The notes below the pieces were generated by a model. It was given only the letters and a program-made list of their open reading frames with translations. It was not told where the DNA came from and ran no database searches. A stretch of DNA of 43,147 bases from Negativicutes bacterium (GTDB lineage Bacteria; Bacillota_C; Negativicutes; Sporomusales_B; JARLHX01): the NCBI GenBank assembly GCA_031292035.1, contig JARLHX010000157.1:1-43147 (forward strand), in the 5' to 3' direction. Of the stretch, positions 1-9,264 are shown piece by piece; positions within the stretch are counted from its first letter, which is position 1, and each line of letters begins with the position of its first letter. The position numbers and the translations under genes are program-made.

Positions 1-140
1 AGCCTACTGGCAAGGACAAGGGCTATTGAGTCTAGCCGAAATGCAACGGAAACTTTGTTTCGCTACTTGAACCGCCGTATACCGAACGGTACGTACGGTG
101 GTGTGAGAGGACGGGGGTTAATCGCCCCCTCCTACTCGAT
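1..140 (+). mobile_element. 3' end of a group II intron (truncated by the window edge)
   Basis: Positions 71-102 fold as a domain V hairpin: ACCGCCGT pairs with ACGGTGGT, followed by a short distal stem TACC/GGTA with a GAAC loop and a two-base bulge. The catalytic triad position reads CGC, the variant known for class C introns. Positions 108-133 form a G-rich/C-rich domain VI hairpin, and the intron probably ends at CTACTCGAT, position 140. The maturase tail lies just upstream at 2-70. Everything 5' of this is outside the window. The class assignment is inferred from the triad alone. Confidence 0.75.
2..70 (+). CDS. C-terminal tail of a group II intron maturase (partial)
   Basis: An open frame from base 2 to a TGA at 68-70 gives 22 residues beginning AYWQGQGLLSL and ending KLCFAT. 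An aromatic residue-rich tail directly in front of intron domain V is where the reverse transcriptase/maturase ORF of a group II intron normally ends, so I read this as the last residues of that protein. The identification rests on position and general resemblance. No RT motif is inside the window. It differs from the tail of the maturase encoded at 41798-43054, so the two introns are of different types. Confidence 0.5.
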   Translation, partial: AYWQGQGLLSLAEMQRKLCFAT

Positions 141-477
141 CCGAGCAGTGATTGTGGGATAGATAACCAAGGACGGTTTGTCACTGGACATTTGCTTGCA
201 GCAAAGATCTTTGGCGAAGGGCAATGGAAATGGGACGAGGATTTTTGCCAAACAATTTCAGTGATAAAGGCGGCAAAAACGCAAAAACAGCAGGGAAATG
301 AATGTTGCGTATGGAATAAAACTATTTACGAATTTCCCTGGCCTCTCCGGCATGCAGCCTTTCAAGGAATTGCTGGAATGATTCAGCCCGGCCATTCGTA
401 AGATAGTATGGGCCGCCGCTTGGCAAGTGATCCAGGTGGATCGAGAAATTTGGATAGACCAATGCGAGGTTGTAGTC
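141..477. other. Intergenic stretch before mlaE, no gene recognised
   Basis: These 337 bases separate the intron end from the MlaE start. A 69-residue open frame (192-401) and a reverse frame (258-593) show no family resemblance and no convincing ribosome binding site. I could not find a well-spaced -35/-10 pair. The promoter of mlaEFD may lie here in a weak form, or may have been displaced by the intron insertion. Confidence 0.4.
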
Positions 478-1251
478 ATGCTCATTCCGTTGTTGGAAAA
501 AATCGGCCGCCGGGTCATTACCCAGCTGGAGCTAGCAGGACAGATTGTCCTATTGGTTGTGGACACTTTGTTCCACCTGCGCCGTATGCCCAACTTTCGG
601 CATGTCGCGGTTCAGATGTCACACCTCGGGGTTGATTCCCTGCCGATTGTCTTGTTGACCCTGCTGTTTACCGGGATGGTTATGACCGTCCAGTCTGCCC
701 AGGAATTTATCAAATACGGCGCCCAGTCTTCAGTTGGCGGTGTTGTCGCGGTTGCGATGGGACGTGAGCTAGCGCCGGTGCTGACCGGGGTGGTGTTTGC
801 CGGCCGGGTTGGCGCGGCGATTACGGCTGAAATCGGCTCAATGAAGGTCACCGAGCAAATCGACGCCCTCCGGGTCATGGCTACCAATCCTATCGCATAC
901 CTGGTGGTGCCGCGACTGATCGCCTGTGTATTCATGCTGCCGATTCTGGTTACATTTGGCGATATTATCGGGACCATCGGCGGCTATTTGGTGGCAACCA
1001 TGTACGCCGGTATCGGCTCTTTCACCTATCTCCATTCCATCAAAATTTTTGCGGTGGTCAACGATGTGGTCGGCGGCTTGGTAAAAAGTATGTTTTTCGG
1101 CGCCATTGTCGCCATTATCGGCTGCTACAAGGGGCTGACGACCGCCGAGGGAGCCGAAGGGGTTGGCAAGGCTACCACCAGTTCGGTGGTGACTTCAATG
1201 ATCTGCATATTTATCTGCAACTATTTTCTGTCCCTGATTTTGTACCGCTGA
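478..1251 (+). CDS. mlaE: MlaE-type phospholipid transport permease
   Basis: This is the integral membrane permease of the Mla ABC system, which moves phospholipids between inner and outer membranes. The 257-residue product has the MlaE/YrbE family layout: an N-terminal amphipathic segment, then about five membrane helices. The conserved block around GRELAPVLTGVVFAGRVGAAITAEIGSM and EQIDALRVMATNP is the family signature. I chose ATG 478, which has a GAGG motif about 8 bases upstream and gives the usual family length. An in-frame GTG at 427 would add 17 unlikely residues. The stop is followed 8 bases later by mlaF, indicating one operon. Confidence 0.93.
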   Translation: MLIPLLEKIGRRVITQLELAGQIVLLVVDTLFHLRRMPNFRHVAVQMSHLGVDSLPIVLLTLLFTGMVMTVQSAQEFIKYGAQSSVGGVVAVAMGRELAPVLTGVVFAGRVGAAITAEIGSMKVTEQIDALRVMATNPIAYLVVPRLIACVFMLPILVTFGDIIGTIGGYLVATMYAGIGSFTYLHSIKIFAVVNDVVGGLVKSMFFGAIVAIIGCYKGLTTAEGAEGVGKATTSSVVTSMICIFICNYFLSLILYR

Positions 1252-1259
1252 GGTGGGCG

Positions 1260-2021
1260 ATGATCAAGCTTGATAACGTTAGTATAGCCTTCCATGGCAA
1301 GCCGGTGCTGCAAAATATAAGCCTCGATATCGCCCAAGGGGAAATCATGGTTATTATCGGTCCCAGCGGTTCAGGCAAGAGTACCATCCTGCGGCTGATG
1401 ATCGGTCTGGTGAAGCCGACGTCCGGGAAAATCTGGATCAATGACCGGGAGATATCCCAGCTGGGCGAGGACGACCTCAATGTCATCAGGCGGGAAATGG
1501 GAATGGTATTCCAGTACTCGGCCCTGTTTGACTCGATGAATGTCGGTGAAAATGTGGCCTTCGGCCTCCGCCAGCACACGACCATGACCGAGGAGGAGAT
1601 TGCCCAGACCGTGCGCCGCAAACTGCGGATGGTGGGGCTGTCCGGCCAGGAAGAGGTCATGCCAAATGAATTGTCCGGCGGGATGAAAAAGCGGGTGAGT
1701 TTGGCCAGAGCCATCGCCGTCAATCCTCATATTGTTCTTTATGATGAACCGACAGCCGGACTGGACCCGATCATGTCCACCACCATCGACCGGCTGATCT
1801 GTAGTACGCGGCGTCTTCTCGGGGTGACGTCGGTGGTCGTGACCCACCACATGTCAAGTGCATTTAACATTGCTGACCGGATTGCGATGATTTATCAGGG
1901 GCAGATTGTCGAGATTGGCACAGTGGCCGAGATCAAAAAATCGGCCAACCCGATTGTACAGCAGTTCATTCATGGTTGGTCCAAGCCGGAGCAATTCACC
2001 AAAAGGAGGTCGAGAGTATGA
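1260..2021 (+). CDS. mlaF: MlaF-type ABC transporter ATPase
   Basis: This is the cytoplasmic ATPase that powers MlaE. In the 253-residue protein I see Walker A GPSGSGKST (residues 34-42), the ABC signature LSGGM (138-142) and Walker B IVLYDE (158-163) followed by PTAGLDP, typical of the MlaF/Ttg2A subfamily. AGGTGGG at 1251-1257 is the ribosome binding site for ATG 1260. The stop TGA overlaps the mlaD start as ATGA (2018-2021), suggesting translational coupling. The gene sits between the permease and the MCE protein, the standard order mlaE-F-D. No mlaB or mlaC follows. Confidence 0.95.
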   Translation: MIKLDNVSIAFHGKPVLQNISLDIAQGEIMVIIGPSGSGKSTILRLMIGLVKPTSGKIWINDREISQLGEDDLNVIRREMGMVFQYSALFDSMNVGENVAFGLRQHTTMTEEEIAQTVRRKLRMVGLSGQEEVMPNELSGGMKKRVSLARAIAVNPHIVLYDEPTAGLDPIMSTTIDRLICSTRRLLGVTSVVVTHHMSSAFNIADRIAMIYQGQIVEIGTVAEIKKSANPIVQQFIHGWSKPEQFTKRRSRV

Positions 2022-3304
2022 ATCTAAGCACAGAAGCAAAAGTTGGCGCCATGACGCTGATCGGTTTTTTGCTCTTGGCGTTTATGGTTATCCATCTTGG
2101 CGACTTCAGTTTTGGTGAAAAGGGCTATCCGCTGAAGGCCACCTTTAGTCAGGTTGCCGGTCTCAAAGATGGCAATACTGTTCGCTACGCCGGGGTGGAG
2201 GTAGGCCGGGTGACCGGAGTGAAGGCCACTCCCGGAGGGGTTGAAGTGACGATGCGCATCAATCCGGGGATAAAAATCCCTGAGGGAGCGAAATTCGCCA
2301 TTGGCACCGATGGCTTGCTTGGTGAAAAATTCATCAATATCACCCCGCCGCGAACGCTGGCAAGCTATATGGCCCCTGGTAGCGAGGTGAGGGGGGAAGA
2401 CCCGCAGAGCCTGGAACAGCTGGTCACTACTGCTGACCGGACGCTGGCTGATGTCCAGAAACTCATCCAGTCACTCAACGAAGTGTTTGGTGATGACAAA
2501 GTCAAAGCCGCAATGAGAGACAGCGCGATAAACGCCAGGGAGATCACCGCCAGACTCAACGAATTCAGTGCGGCTCTGGCGCGGATGGCCCTGAACAATG
2601 AACAGGACATCAACGTCATGGTCAACAACCTGCGGGCCATGTCCGATAGCCTGCGCGCCGTTGCCGCCCGGGCCGATAACATGGTTGCCAATGTGGACAA
2701 CAACGGTCAGACGGCCAAAGATGTGCGCGAAACCATCGAAAATCTCAAAAAGACCAGTATCCGAGTGGAAAAAATCGCGGCATCGCTGGAGGGGGTCGCT
2801 ACCGATCCCGAGACGGTTCGCAACATTAAAGATACGCTAAAAAATACCCGGGAGGTCAGCGAAAAGGCCAACAAAATGCTGACGAAAATTGATGCTGTCA
2901 GTGTGCAGCCCGGCTTTGAAGTCATGTATAACGGCCACACTTCCCAATACCGGAGCGACGCCGACCTGCGCATCACCACCTCGCCGCAAGATTTTGCCGT
3001 CCTCGGAGTGACCAATATCGGCGGGAAAGACAAAAGCAATCTGACCAACTTTCAGATTGGCAAGGGTGACTCCCATTTTGCCGCCCGGGCTGGAGTGGTA
3101 GAAGGCAAAGCCGGTGTGGGGGCCGACACCCAGATCGGCACGCAGATGCGGCTATCGCTAGATGTGTACGATCCTAACGATGTCCGGGTCAAACTCAGGA
3201 CGCAGTTTCAGATTGCCCCTGATACCTATATTGTCGGTGAAACAGACAGCCTGAACAAACATCCTGAGCAAAATACCTATGTCGGAATTCGCCGGACATT
3301 TTGA
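2018..3304 (+). CDS. mlaD: MlaD-type MCE protein with long C-terminal extension
   Basis: This is the substrate-binding MCE subunit of the Mla transporter. It has an N-terminal membrane anchor (about residues 12-30) and one MCE domain (about 37-115, with GLKDGNTVRYAGVEVGRV and a GLLGEKFINI strand). A long helical stretch follows (about 125-305), then a C-terminal part of about 115 residues rich in alternating strands that ends in RRTF, with an aromatic last residue like OM barrel proteins. At 428 residues it is far longer than the roughly 180-residue E. coli MlaD. A one-piece inner-to-outer membrane bridge fits this build and has been described for Veillonella. ATG 2018 follows AAAGGAGGT at 2002-2010. 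Confidence 0.9.
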   Translation: MNLSTEAKVGAMTLIGFLLLAFMVIHLGDFSFGEKGYPLKATFSQVAGLKDGNTVRYAGVEVGRVTGVKATPGGVEVTMRINPGIKIPEGAKFAIGTDGLLGEKFINITPPRTLASYMAPGSEVRGEDPQSLEQLVTTADRTLADVQKLIQSLNEVFGDDKVKAAMRDSAINAREITARLNEFSAALARMALNNEQDINVMVNNLRAMSDSLRAVAARADNMVANVDNNGQTAKDVRETIENLKKTSIRVEKIAASLEGVATDPETVRNIKDTLKNTREVSEKANKMLTKIDAVSVQPGFEVMYNGHTSQYRSDADLRITTSPQDFAVLGVTNIGGKDKSNLTNFQIGKGDSHFAARAGVVEGKAGVGADTQIGTQMRLSLDVYDPNDVRVKLRTQFQIAPDTYIVGETDSLNKHPEQNTYVGIRRTF

Positions 3305-3312
3305 TGATTTTA

Positions 3313-3341
3313 TTGACACCCAGTCCATTTCGCCATATAAT
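3313..3341 (+). promoter_or_regulatory. Consensus sigma-A type promoter of tolC
   Basis: TTGACA at 3313-3318 and TATAAT at 3336-3341 are separated by exactly 17 bases, a perfect match to the housekeeping consensus. The expected transcription start is near 3348, about 75 bases before the tolC start codon at 3425. Confidence 0.85.
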
Positions 3342-3352
3342 GAAACCATAAT

Positions 3353-3366
3353 TGACTAACCAGTCA
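3353..3366. promoter_or_regulatory. Operator-like palindrome downstream of the tolC promoter
   Basis: TGACT-AACC-AGTCA is an inverted repeat with 5-base arms placed just past the predicted start of transcription, where a repressor would block elongation. Palindromes of this look are common targets of TetR-family repressors, which often control efflux channels. No regulator gene is in the window, so the family is a guess. The core GACTAACCAGTC has a one-mismatch relative (reverse strand) at 23407-23418 in front of lpxA. Confidence 0.45.
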
Positions 3367-3424
3367 GCAACTAAACAATCTTGGCTGCAATGATCGTGGA
3401 CCAAGCTTGCGGGAGGAATTAGGA

Positions 3425-4726
3425 ATGGCAGAACAACATATTTGGAAAAGGCGGCTGGCGGTACTATTCGCCGGCGGGATGCTGTTGGTCAGCAGCGCAG
3501 GCGTTCAGGCGGCCCCGGTGGAACTGTCGCTGGACGACAGCATTGCACTGGCGCTGAAGAATAACCCCTCCATTAAAATTGCCGAGGCCGGTAAATTCAA
3601 ATCCCAGTGGGGCATCGAACAGGCTGAGGCCGGTAAGGGTTTCACCCTAGGCTATACTCATACCGACAAACGCTACGATACCCCGCCGACTGCAACGACA
3701 TCCGCATATACTTATTCCAGCAATTTCAATAACCTGGTGACCCTTAATTTGCCGCTATATACCGGCGGGAAACTGGAGGGACTTATCGATCAGGCCAGAC
3801 TTAACTTCAAGGTATCTGATCTCAATGTCGACGCCACCAAGCAGCAACTGAAGCTGAATGCGACCGCTTCCTATTTCAAAGTGCTGCAGACCCGCAACTT
3901 GCTGGATGTGGCCAGGCAATCGGTAGATGATTTCGGCGCTCATCTGAAAAACGTTCAGGCCCAGTACGACGTGGGTACAGTGGCTCGCTCCGACGTGCTG
4001 CAGACCCAAGTCCAACTGGCCAATGCCCAGGACAATCTGATCATAGCTGAAAACAACTACAATGTGGCGATAGCCAACCTCAATAATGTCATCGGCCTGC
4101 CGCTGAGCAGCGAGTTGAAATTGAAAGAGGACCTCAAGTATCAACAATACCCAATGACTCTCGACGACAGCGTTAAATACTCCCACGCCAACCGGCCGGA
4201 GATCGCTCAGTCGCAAGCCAACATTGCCGTTGCCAAAGACCAGGTACAGATTGCCCAGAGCGGCAATCTGCCGACCCTCGGCTTTACCGGAACCAACGAC
4301 TGGTACGATAAATCGTTTGCCGGCACACGGAATAGCAACTGGATGGTAAGCCTCAACCTGGGACTCAATGTGTTCGACTCCGGGCTTACAAAATCTCAAG
4401 TCAAACAGGCCGAATACGGTGTGACCACTGCCCAGGAAACGGCCCGCCAGACCAAAGACAATATTTCGTTGGAAGTCCGCCAGGCCTATCTCAATATGAA
4501 AGAGGCCGAAAAGCGGATTGATACCAGCAAGGTGGCAGTGGATCAGGCAGAGGAGAATTTCCGGATTGCTGAAGTCCGCTACACTGCAGGAGTTGGCACC
4601 AACCTAGATGTTGTTGACGCCGAATTGGCGCAGACCCAGGCCAAGACCAACTATATCCAGGCCCTATATGACTACAACACCAGCAAGGCTCAATTGGATA
4701 AGGCCATGGGTATCGCAGTGAAATAA
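3425..4726 (+). CDS. tolC: TolC-family outer membrane efflux channel protein
   Basis: TolC-type proteins form trimeric channels across the OM and periplasm for type I secretion and drug efflux. The 433-residue product begins with a basic stretch, a hydrophobic core and an AQAA-type cleavage region (mature end near residue 30). It then has the duplicated OEP layout: helix-rich segments with NPSIKIAEAG near the start and an internal repeat in the second half (ANRPEIAQSQANIAVAKDQ, then RQAYLNMKEAEKRIDTSKVAVDQAEENFRIAEVRYTAGVGTNLDVVDAE). I chose ATG 3425 because GGGAGG lies 8 bases upstream; an in-frame TTG at 3407 lies before it. The gene has its own promoter and terminator. No periplasmic adaptor or RND pump is adjacent. 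Confidence 0.92.
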   Translation: MAEQHIWKRRLAVLFAGGMLLVSSAGVQAAPVELSLDDSIALALKNNPSIKIAEAGKFKSQWGIEQAEAGKGFTLGYTHTDKRYDTPPTATTSAYTYSSNFNNLVTLNLPLYTGGKLEGLIDQARLNFKVSDLNVDATKQQLKLNATASYFKVLQTRNLLDVARQSVDDFGAHLKNVQAQYDVGTVARSDVLQTQVQLANAQDNLIIAENNYNVAIANLNNVIGLPLSSELKLKEDLKYQQYPMTLDDSVKYSHANRPEIAQSQANIAVAKDQVQIAQSGNLPTLGFTGTNDWYDKSFAGTRNSNWMVSLNLGLNVFDSGLTKSQVKQAEYGVTTAQETARQTKDNISLEVRQAYLNMKEAEKRIDTSKVAVDQAEENFRIAEVRYTAGVGTNLDVVDAELAQTQAKTNYIQALYDYNTSKAQLDKAMGIAVK

Positions 4727-4741
4727 CGACATGAAACGATA

Positions 4742-4764
4742 GCCGGGGCTCAGCCCCGGCTTTT
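4742..4764 (+). terminator. Intrinsic terminator of tolC
   Basis: GCCGGGG-CTCAG-CCCCGGC followed by TTTT, 15 bases after the tolC stop codon. It has a 7-bp GC-only stem with a short T run. Confidence 0.8.
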
Positions 4765-4905
4765 GGTCATACTTGGTACTTTATGTCTCTTTTTCACGTA
4801 TAACCCAGTATCTTCCGGACAGAATAGGGGTTGTGGTGAACCGTAAAAAAGGAAGGTTTTTGTCCCGCGTCGAAGTAATAAATATTCAAATGCGGGAGGC
4901 TTACT

Positions 4906-7900
4906 ATGCGGCAAAAAGCCGTCGCTCTAATTTTAGCGGTTTTGCTATTCGTTGGCTTTGCCAGCGCCTTTTGGTATAGCAAGAGTCAGACCGCTCTGGC
5001 TGGTGTGCAGGGAGTATTGACAGAGGAACTGGCCAAGGCGCTGGGCAGCGAGGCCGCGGTGGGTAGCCTGGAGCTGGTCTCTTACAATAAAATAGTGCTT
5101 CATGATGTGGCTGTCCGCAGCGGCGGCGACCTTCTCGCCGGAGGAGCGCGAATCACAGTGGTCTTCGACCCGCTCGCCCTGCTTCAGGGTGCGGTCAATT
5201 CCACCGCCGTTACTGAACTGATCCTTGAGGAGCCGCAAATTTATCTGTCGCGCCAGAGCGACGGGCGCTGGAATGTCGATGAACTTCTGCAGCGCACCCG
5301 TTCAGATGACTCGACCTTTAGCGGGAAGATTACCATTCAGAATGGAATGGTTACAATAAAAATGCCGGAAGGGCGCTGGGCGCTGTCGGCAATCAATGGC
5401 GGACTTGATTTTGCCAGCAAGCCGGCTGTGATCGTCAAAATGGCTGCCGCCTATGAAGGCTTACCGGTGGATTTGGCCGGCAGATTTAGTAAAGAAGGCT
5501 CCAGCGCGCTGGAGGTCAAGGCAGCCGGTTTTAGTTTGGATGCTCTGCTGCCACTGGTGCCTGACCAGTTTGCGGTTAAACTGCTGGGGGGTAAGGTCAG
5601 CAATCTGGATTTGGCGGTTCGTCGCGAACATGGCGATATCACATACGCCGGCGAGGCAAGACTGGACAGCGTGGCTGTCGATATTGCCGAAGTGCCGGTC
5701 CGGGAAATCCGAGGTTTGATTACTTTTACTGATAAAGACATTCACCTTTTTGGGACCACGGCCCAGGCATCCGGCCAGACGATACAGGTTCACGGTAAAA
5801 TTGCCACCGCTGCTGCAGCTCCGCTGCTCGATTTGACGGTGTCGGCAAAAGAATTTGATTTGGCGGCGGTCGTTCCCGGTATGCCGGTTTCAGGGCCGCT
5901 AAACTTTACCGCTATGGTGACTGGACCGCTGGCAGAGCCAGCTATCTACGCCGAAGTTAATCTGGAGCAGGGCGAAGTCGCCGGTTATCCGGTGCAGGGT
6001 GCTGTGGCAAAACTGGGTTACAGCGGAAACGCTGTGCAGATTATTCAACTCGATGCCGACGCCTTTGACGGCCGGATTGCCGCAAGTGGTAGCCTGGACA
6101 TCCTGAGCAGGCAATTCCATATTAATTTCCGCGGCCGCGGTCTGGATGTGGGGGCTCTCCCGCAAGTGCCAGAAGGGTTTACCGGGCATGGTGATGTCGA
6201 CCTTGCCCTCGATGGAGTGGGAGATGTCGCCGGGGCCAACATAATCGGCACGGTGAAGCTGGGGGCAGGATCGATCAATGGGGTGAGGTTTGCCGATTTG
6301 ACCGGCGGGATCGCTAAAACCGGCGATCATATCGCGCTGGACTATCTGACGGTCGGTTTTGGGCCAGGTGTGTTGACAGGCCGCGGGACGATCGATAGCG
6401 ATCTGGTCAATTTGACCTTTGTCGGACAGGGAATACCGCTGGCCCGATTCGCCGCCCAATCACCAGGACTGATTTTGGACGGCACTGCTGACGGAGAGGG
6501 AACTATCACCGGAACCATGGCAAATCCGCAGGTTGCTGCACGCTTCACTGCTTATAATGGGCAGGCTTATTATCAGCCTTACGCTTGGGCTCGCGGGCGG
6601 GTTGCCGCCAGCAAAGACCGGCTGGAACTGGCCGATATGGAAGCTGTCAACGGCGTGACCAAACACCGCATTCAAGGAGCCATTGCCCTATCCGGCGATC
6701 ACCAGCTCGACGTCACAATCAGCAGCAGCCGGGCTAGGGCCGAAGATATTGTCAAACTGATCATGCCAGGGGAAAGGCTCACTGGCAATGTTGACAACGA
6801 AATCAGAATTACCGGGCCGGCAGGTCATCTAACCGCCGAGGGCCGGGTCAAAATGACTGAGGGAAGTTTTCGCGGCCAGCTAATCGCCAAGGCGGAAGGA
6901 TCGTATCGCCATCATGATGGGGTTACCGATCTGAACGATTTTTCCATTTACTCTTTGAATACCCAGGTCAAGCTGGACGGTCAGATTGCCGCCGGCAATC
7001 AACTGGATCTTAACGTGACTGCAAAAGATATTGATATTGCCGCACTGCGATACCAGTATCCGTACCCTGTTACCGGCCGGGCCAATTTTGCCGGCAAGCT
7101 GACAGGCACGGCAACCAATCCGTTATTTGACGGAGAAGTCACCGCTGACAGCATCAAACTGAATAACCAGGAATTGCAGGCCATTGTCGGCAAGATTAGC
7201 ATCAACGGACCACAGGTCGACATCCCGGCATTTCATTTTTCCCAAAAGGGGGGGCAATTCCATTTTGCCGGTGGCCTGAATACCGGTTCGGAGGCAATTT
7301 ACGGCAAGCTGGACGCTGAAAACGGCAGCATGGCCAGCCTGCTGGATATTTTAAATCTACCGGCTAAGAATATCGACGGCCGGCTCGACGGCCAAGTCAC
7401 AATCCAAGGCACTATGGCCCGGCCGAGCATTTGGCTGGTGGGGACGCTGACCAAAGGAAAAATTAAAAATTACTCGCTGGATAGCATCGAAGTGGATGTT
7501 GCGCTGGAAAACAACGTGGCCACCATCAACCGCTTCTATGCCAAACAGGGCACCGGGGTGTTGGCAGCCCGTGGGACGGCGGCAGTCAACGGACCGCTCG
7601 ATCTGGAAATCGGCGGCCATGACATCGACGCCGGACTGCTTACCGCCTGGTTCGACTCTACTGTCGATACCAGAGGAAAATTGCAGTTTGCCGCCCAGAT
7701 TACCGGCACTGCTCCCAATCCTCATGCGGCTGTATCACTGGAAATCACCGGCGGCGGTGTGGCTAACGCTACCTTCGATTCGCTTTATGGATTATTTGTC
7801 CTGGACAACAACAGTATCACCGTCAATCAATTGATGCTGATCAAAGGACCCTATCGGGCGAGCGCCTACGGCACAATTCCCTTGGCGGCTCTCAGTAAGC

Positions 7901-9249
7901 AGGGCCGGGCTGCCGGTGCCATCACCGACCAGATGGACCTGAAAGTCCGGCTGGAACAGGCCGACCTCAGCATCTTGCCCCTCCTTACCCAGGAAGTGGC
8001 TTGGGCTGCCGGTGAGACCACCGGCCAAGTGACGATAGGCGGGACATTGGCCCAACCTCTGCTCTACGGCGGATTTGCCGTCAAAAACGGGACGGTAAAA
8101 CTGGCGTCACTATCCGACCCCATCCAAAAAGTAGGGGTTGATATTCAGTTCGCAGGTGATACAATTAATATAAAAACTTTTGACGGGAGCATGGGCCAAG
8201 GAGCATACCGTCTGACAGGCAGTGCCATCTTGCGCGGTCTGTCGCTCCAAGACTACAATATGCTGCTGGTGCTGGACAACCTAGGCGTCAGCCACCGCAA
8301 TTTCAAAGGTCCGGTGAACGGCACGCTGGTTCTGGCCACCAATGGGGGCAAACCCAGCCTGAGTGGCAAGATTATTTTTGAGAACACTACCGCCAACATT
8401 CCGGCTTTCCCTGAATTTACCCCCACGGGCCTGGATGTGAGTCTTGATCTGGAGCTTCTTGTTCAGAAGAAGGTGCATCTATATGATCCGAATCTGTATG
8501 ACCTGTGGGTGGACGGGCGGCTGAAATTTGCCGGAACCACCCAGTCGCCCACCGTGGCCGGGCGAATCAACGTGGTAAGGGGCACGGTGAATTATCTTAG
8601 AACCCAGTTCAAAGTGGATGACGGCAGCGCCGAATTTACGCAGTTCGGCTCGCTGATGCCGGTGATCCGTCTTACCGCTGAAACTAGTCTTGAGCGTACC
8701 AAAGTCAACCTTGTCGCTAGCGGTCCGCTCAACGCCATGGAATTTCGGATGACCTCCGAGCCGGCCATGAGCCAGCAGGAAATCCTTTCACTCCTGACCC
8801 TGCGAAGCCGGTATACCGACAAGCAAAATGCCGCCGGCGGCAGCCGGGACACCGGACTTGGTCGTGACGAGGTGGTCAGTCTGCTGAATTCCGGTCTGCA
8901 GATGCGATTTTTGACTGAAGCGGAAAGCACGGTCCGAAACTATCTCGGCGTGGACGATTTTCACTTGGTTCGGGGTACTCTGAGCAGTGACTCCGGCCAG
9001 AACGGTTCGACAGGAACCGCTGCCGGAGCGGCAACCAACGGACCAGGCGGCACCGAACGCGAGGTATACAGCCTTGCGGTCAGCAAATATGTTAATGACC
9101 GCCTGCAGGTGGGCTATACTATGGGGGTCGACCACCAGGAGAGCACACTGTCTTTACGCTATGATCTGAGCCGGCGGGTTAGCTTTACCGCTTCGCAGGA
9201 TCAATTCGGCCGCAAGCAGGTTGGCATTGAGACCCGATTCAACTTCTAA
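4906..9249 (+). CDS. tamB: TamB-like translocation/assembly module protein
   Basis: The 1447-residue protein has one N-terminal membrane anchor (about residues 4-25) and a very long repetitive beta-rich body, as in AsmA/TamB-family bridge proteins that span the periplasm. These are implicated in OM protein assembly and phospholipid transport. The last 350 residues match the TamB C-terminal (DUF490) domain style: VAGRINVVRGTVNYLRTQFKVDDGSAEFTQFGSLMPVIRLTAET, then EPAMSQQEILSLLTLR, and a final RFNF with a terminal aromatic. The ribosome binding site GGGAGG at 4893-4898 supports ATG 4906. The sigma factor gene follows after 15 bases and bamA lies further down, the usual partner context. Confidence 0.92.
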   Translation: MRQKAVALILAVLLFVGFASAFWYSKSQTALAGVQGVLTEELAKALGSEAAVGSLELVSYNKIVLHDVAVRSGGDLLAGGARITVVFDPLALLQGAVNSTAVTELILEEPQIYLSRQSDGRWNVDELLQRTRSDDSTFSGKITIQNGMVTIKMPEGRWALSAINGGLDFASKPAVIVKMAAAYEGLPVDLAGRFSKEGSSALEVKAAGFSLDALLPLVPDQFAVKLLGGKVSNLDLAVRREHGDITYAGEARLDSVAVDIAEVPVREIRGLITFTDKDIHLFGTTAQASGQTIQVHGKIATAAAAPLLDLTVSAKEFDLAAVVPGMPVSGPLNFTAMVTGPLAEPAIYAEVNLEQGEVAGYPVQGAVAKLGYSGNAVQIIQLDADAFDGRIAASGSLDILSRQFHINFRGRGLDVGALPQVPEGFTGHGDVDLALDGVGDVAGANIIGTVKLGAGSINGVRFADLTGGIAKTGDHIALDYLTVGFGPGVLTGRGTIDSDLVNLTFVGQGIPLARFAAQSPGLILDGTADGEGTITGTMANPQVAARFTAYNGQAYYQPYAWARGRVAASKDRLELADMEAVNGVTKHRIQGAIALSGDHQLDVTISSSRARAEDIVKLIMPGERLTGNVDNEIRITGPAGHLTAEGRVKMTEGSFRGQLIAKAEGSYRHHDGVTDLNDFSIYSLNTQVKLDGQIAAGNQLDLNVTAKDIDIAALRYQYPYPVTGRANFAGKLTGTATNPLFDGEVTADSIKLNNQELQAIVGKISINGPQVDIPAFHFSQKGGQFHFAGGLNTGSEAIYGKLDAENGSMASLLDILNLPAKNIDGRLDGQVTIQGTMARPSIWLVGTLTKGKIKNYSLDSIEVDVALENNVATINRFYAKQGTGVLAARGTAAVNGPLDLEIGGHDIDAGLLTAWFDSTVDTRGKLQFAAQITGTAPNPHAAVSLEITGGGVANATFDSLYGLFVLDNNSITVNQLMLIKGPYRASAYGTIPLAALSKQGRAAGAITDQMDLKVRLEQADLSILPLLTQEVAWAAGETTGQVTIGGTLAQPLLYGGFAVKNGTVKLASLSDPIQKVGVDIQFAGDTINIKTFDGSMGQGAYRLTGSAILRGLSLQDYNMLLVLDNLGVSHRNFKGPVNGTLVLATNGGKPSLSGKIIFENTTANIPAFPEFTPTGLDVSLDLELLVQKKVHLYDPNLYDLWVDGRLKFAGTTQSPTVAGRINVVRGTVNYLRTQFKVDDGSAEFTQFGSLMPVIRLTAETSLERTKVNLVASGPLNAMEFRMTSEPAMSQQEILSLLTLRSRYTDKQNAAGGSRDTGLGRDEVVSLLNSGLQMRFLTEAESTVRNYLGVDDFHLVRGTLSSDSGQNGSTGTAAGAATNGPGGTEREVYSLAVSKYVNDRLQVGYTMGVDHQESTLSLRYDLSRRVSFTASQDQFGRKQVGIETRFNF

Positions 9250-9264
9250 ACCGAGGGTGATTTT

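Noticed and set aside
192..401. 69-residue open frame on the + strand before mlaE
   Set aside because: No ribosome binding site, no recognisable motif, and odd composition (Trp/Cys-rich). It is probably chance coding.
4773..4804. TTGGTA...TATAAC as a tamB promoter
   Set aside because: The spacer is 20 bases and both boxes are imperfect. A promoter must exist after the tolC terminator, but this one is not convincing.
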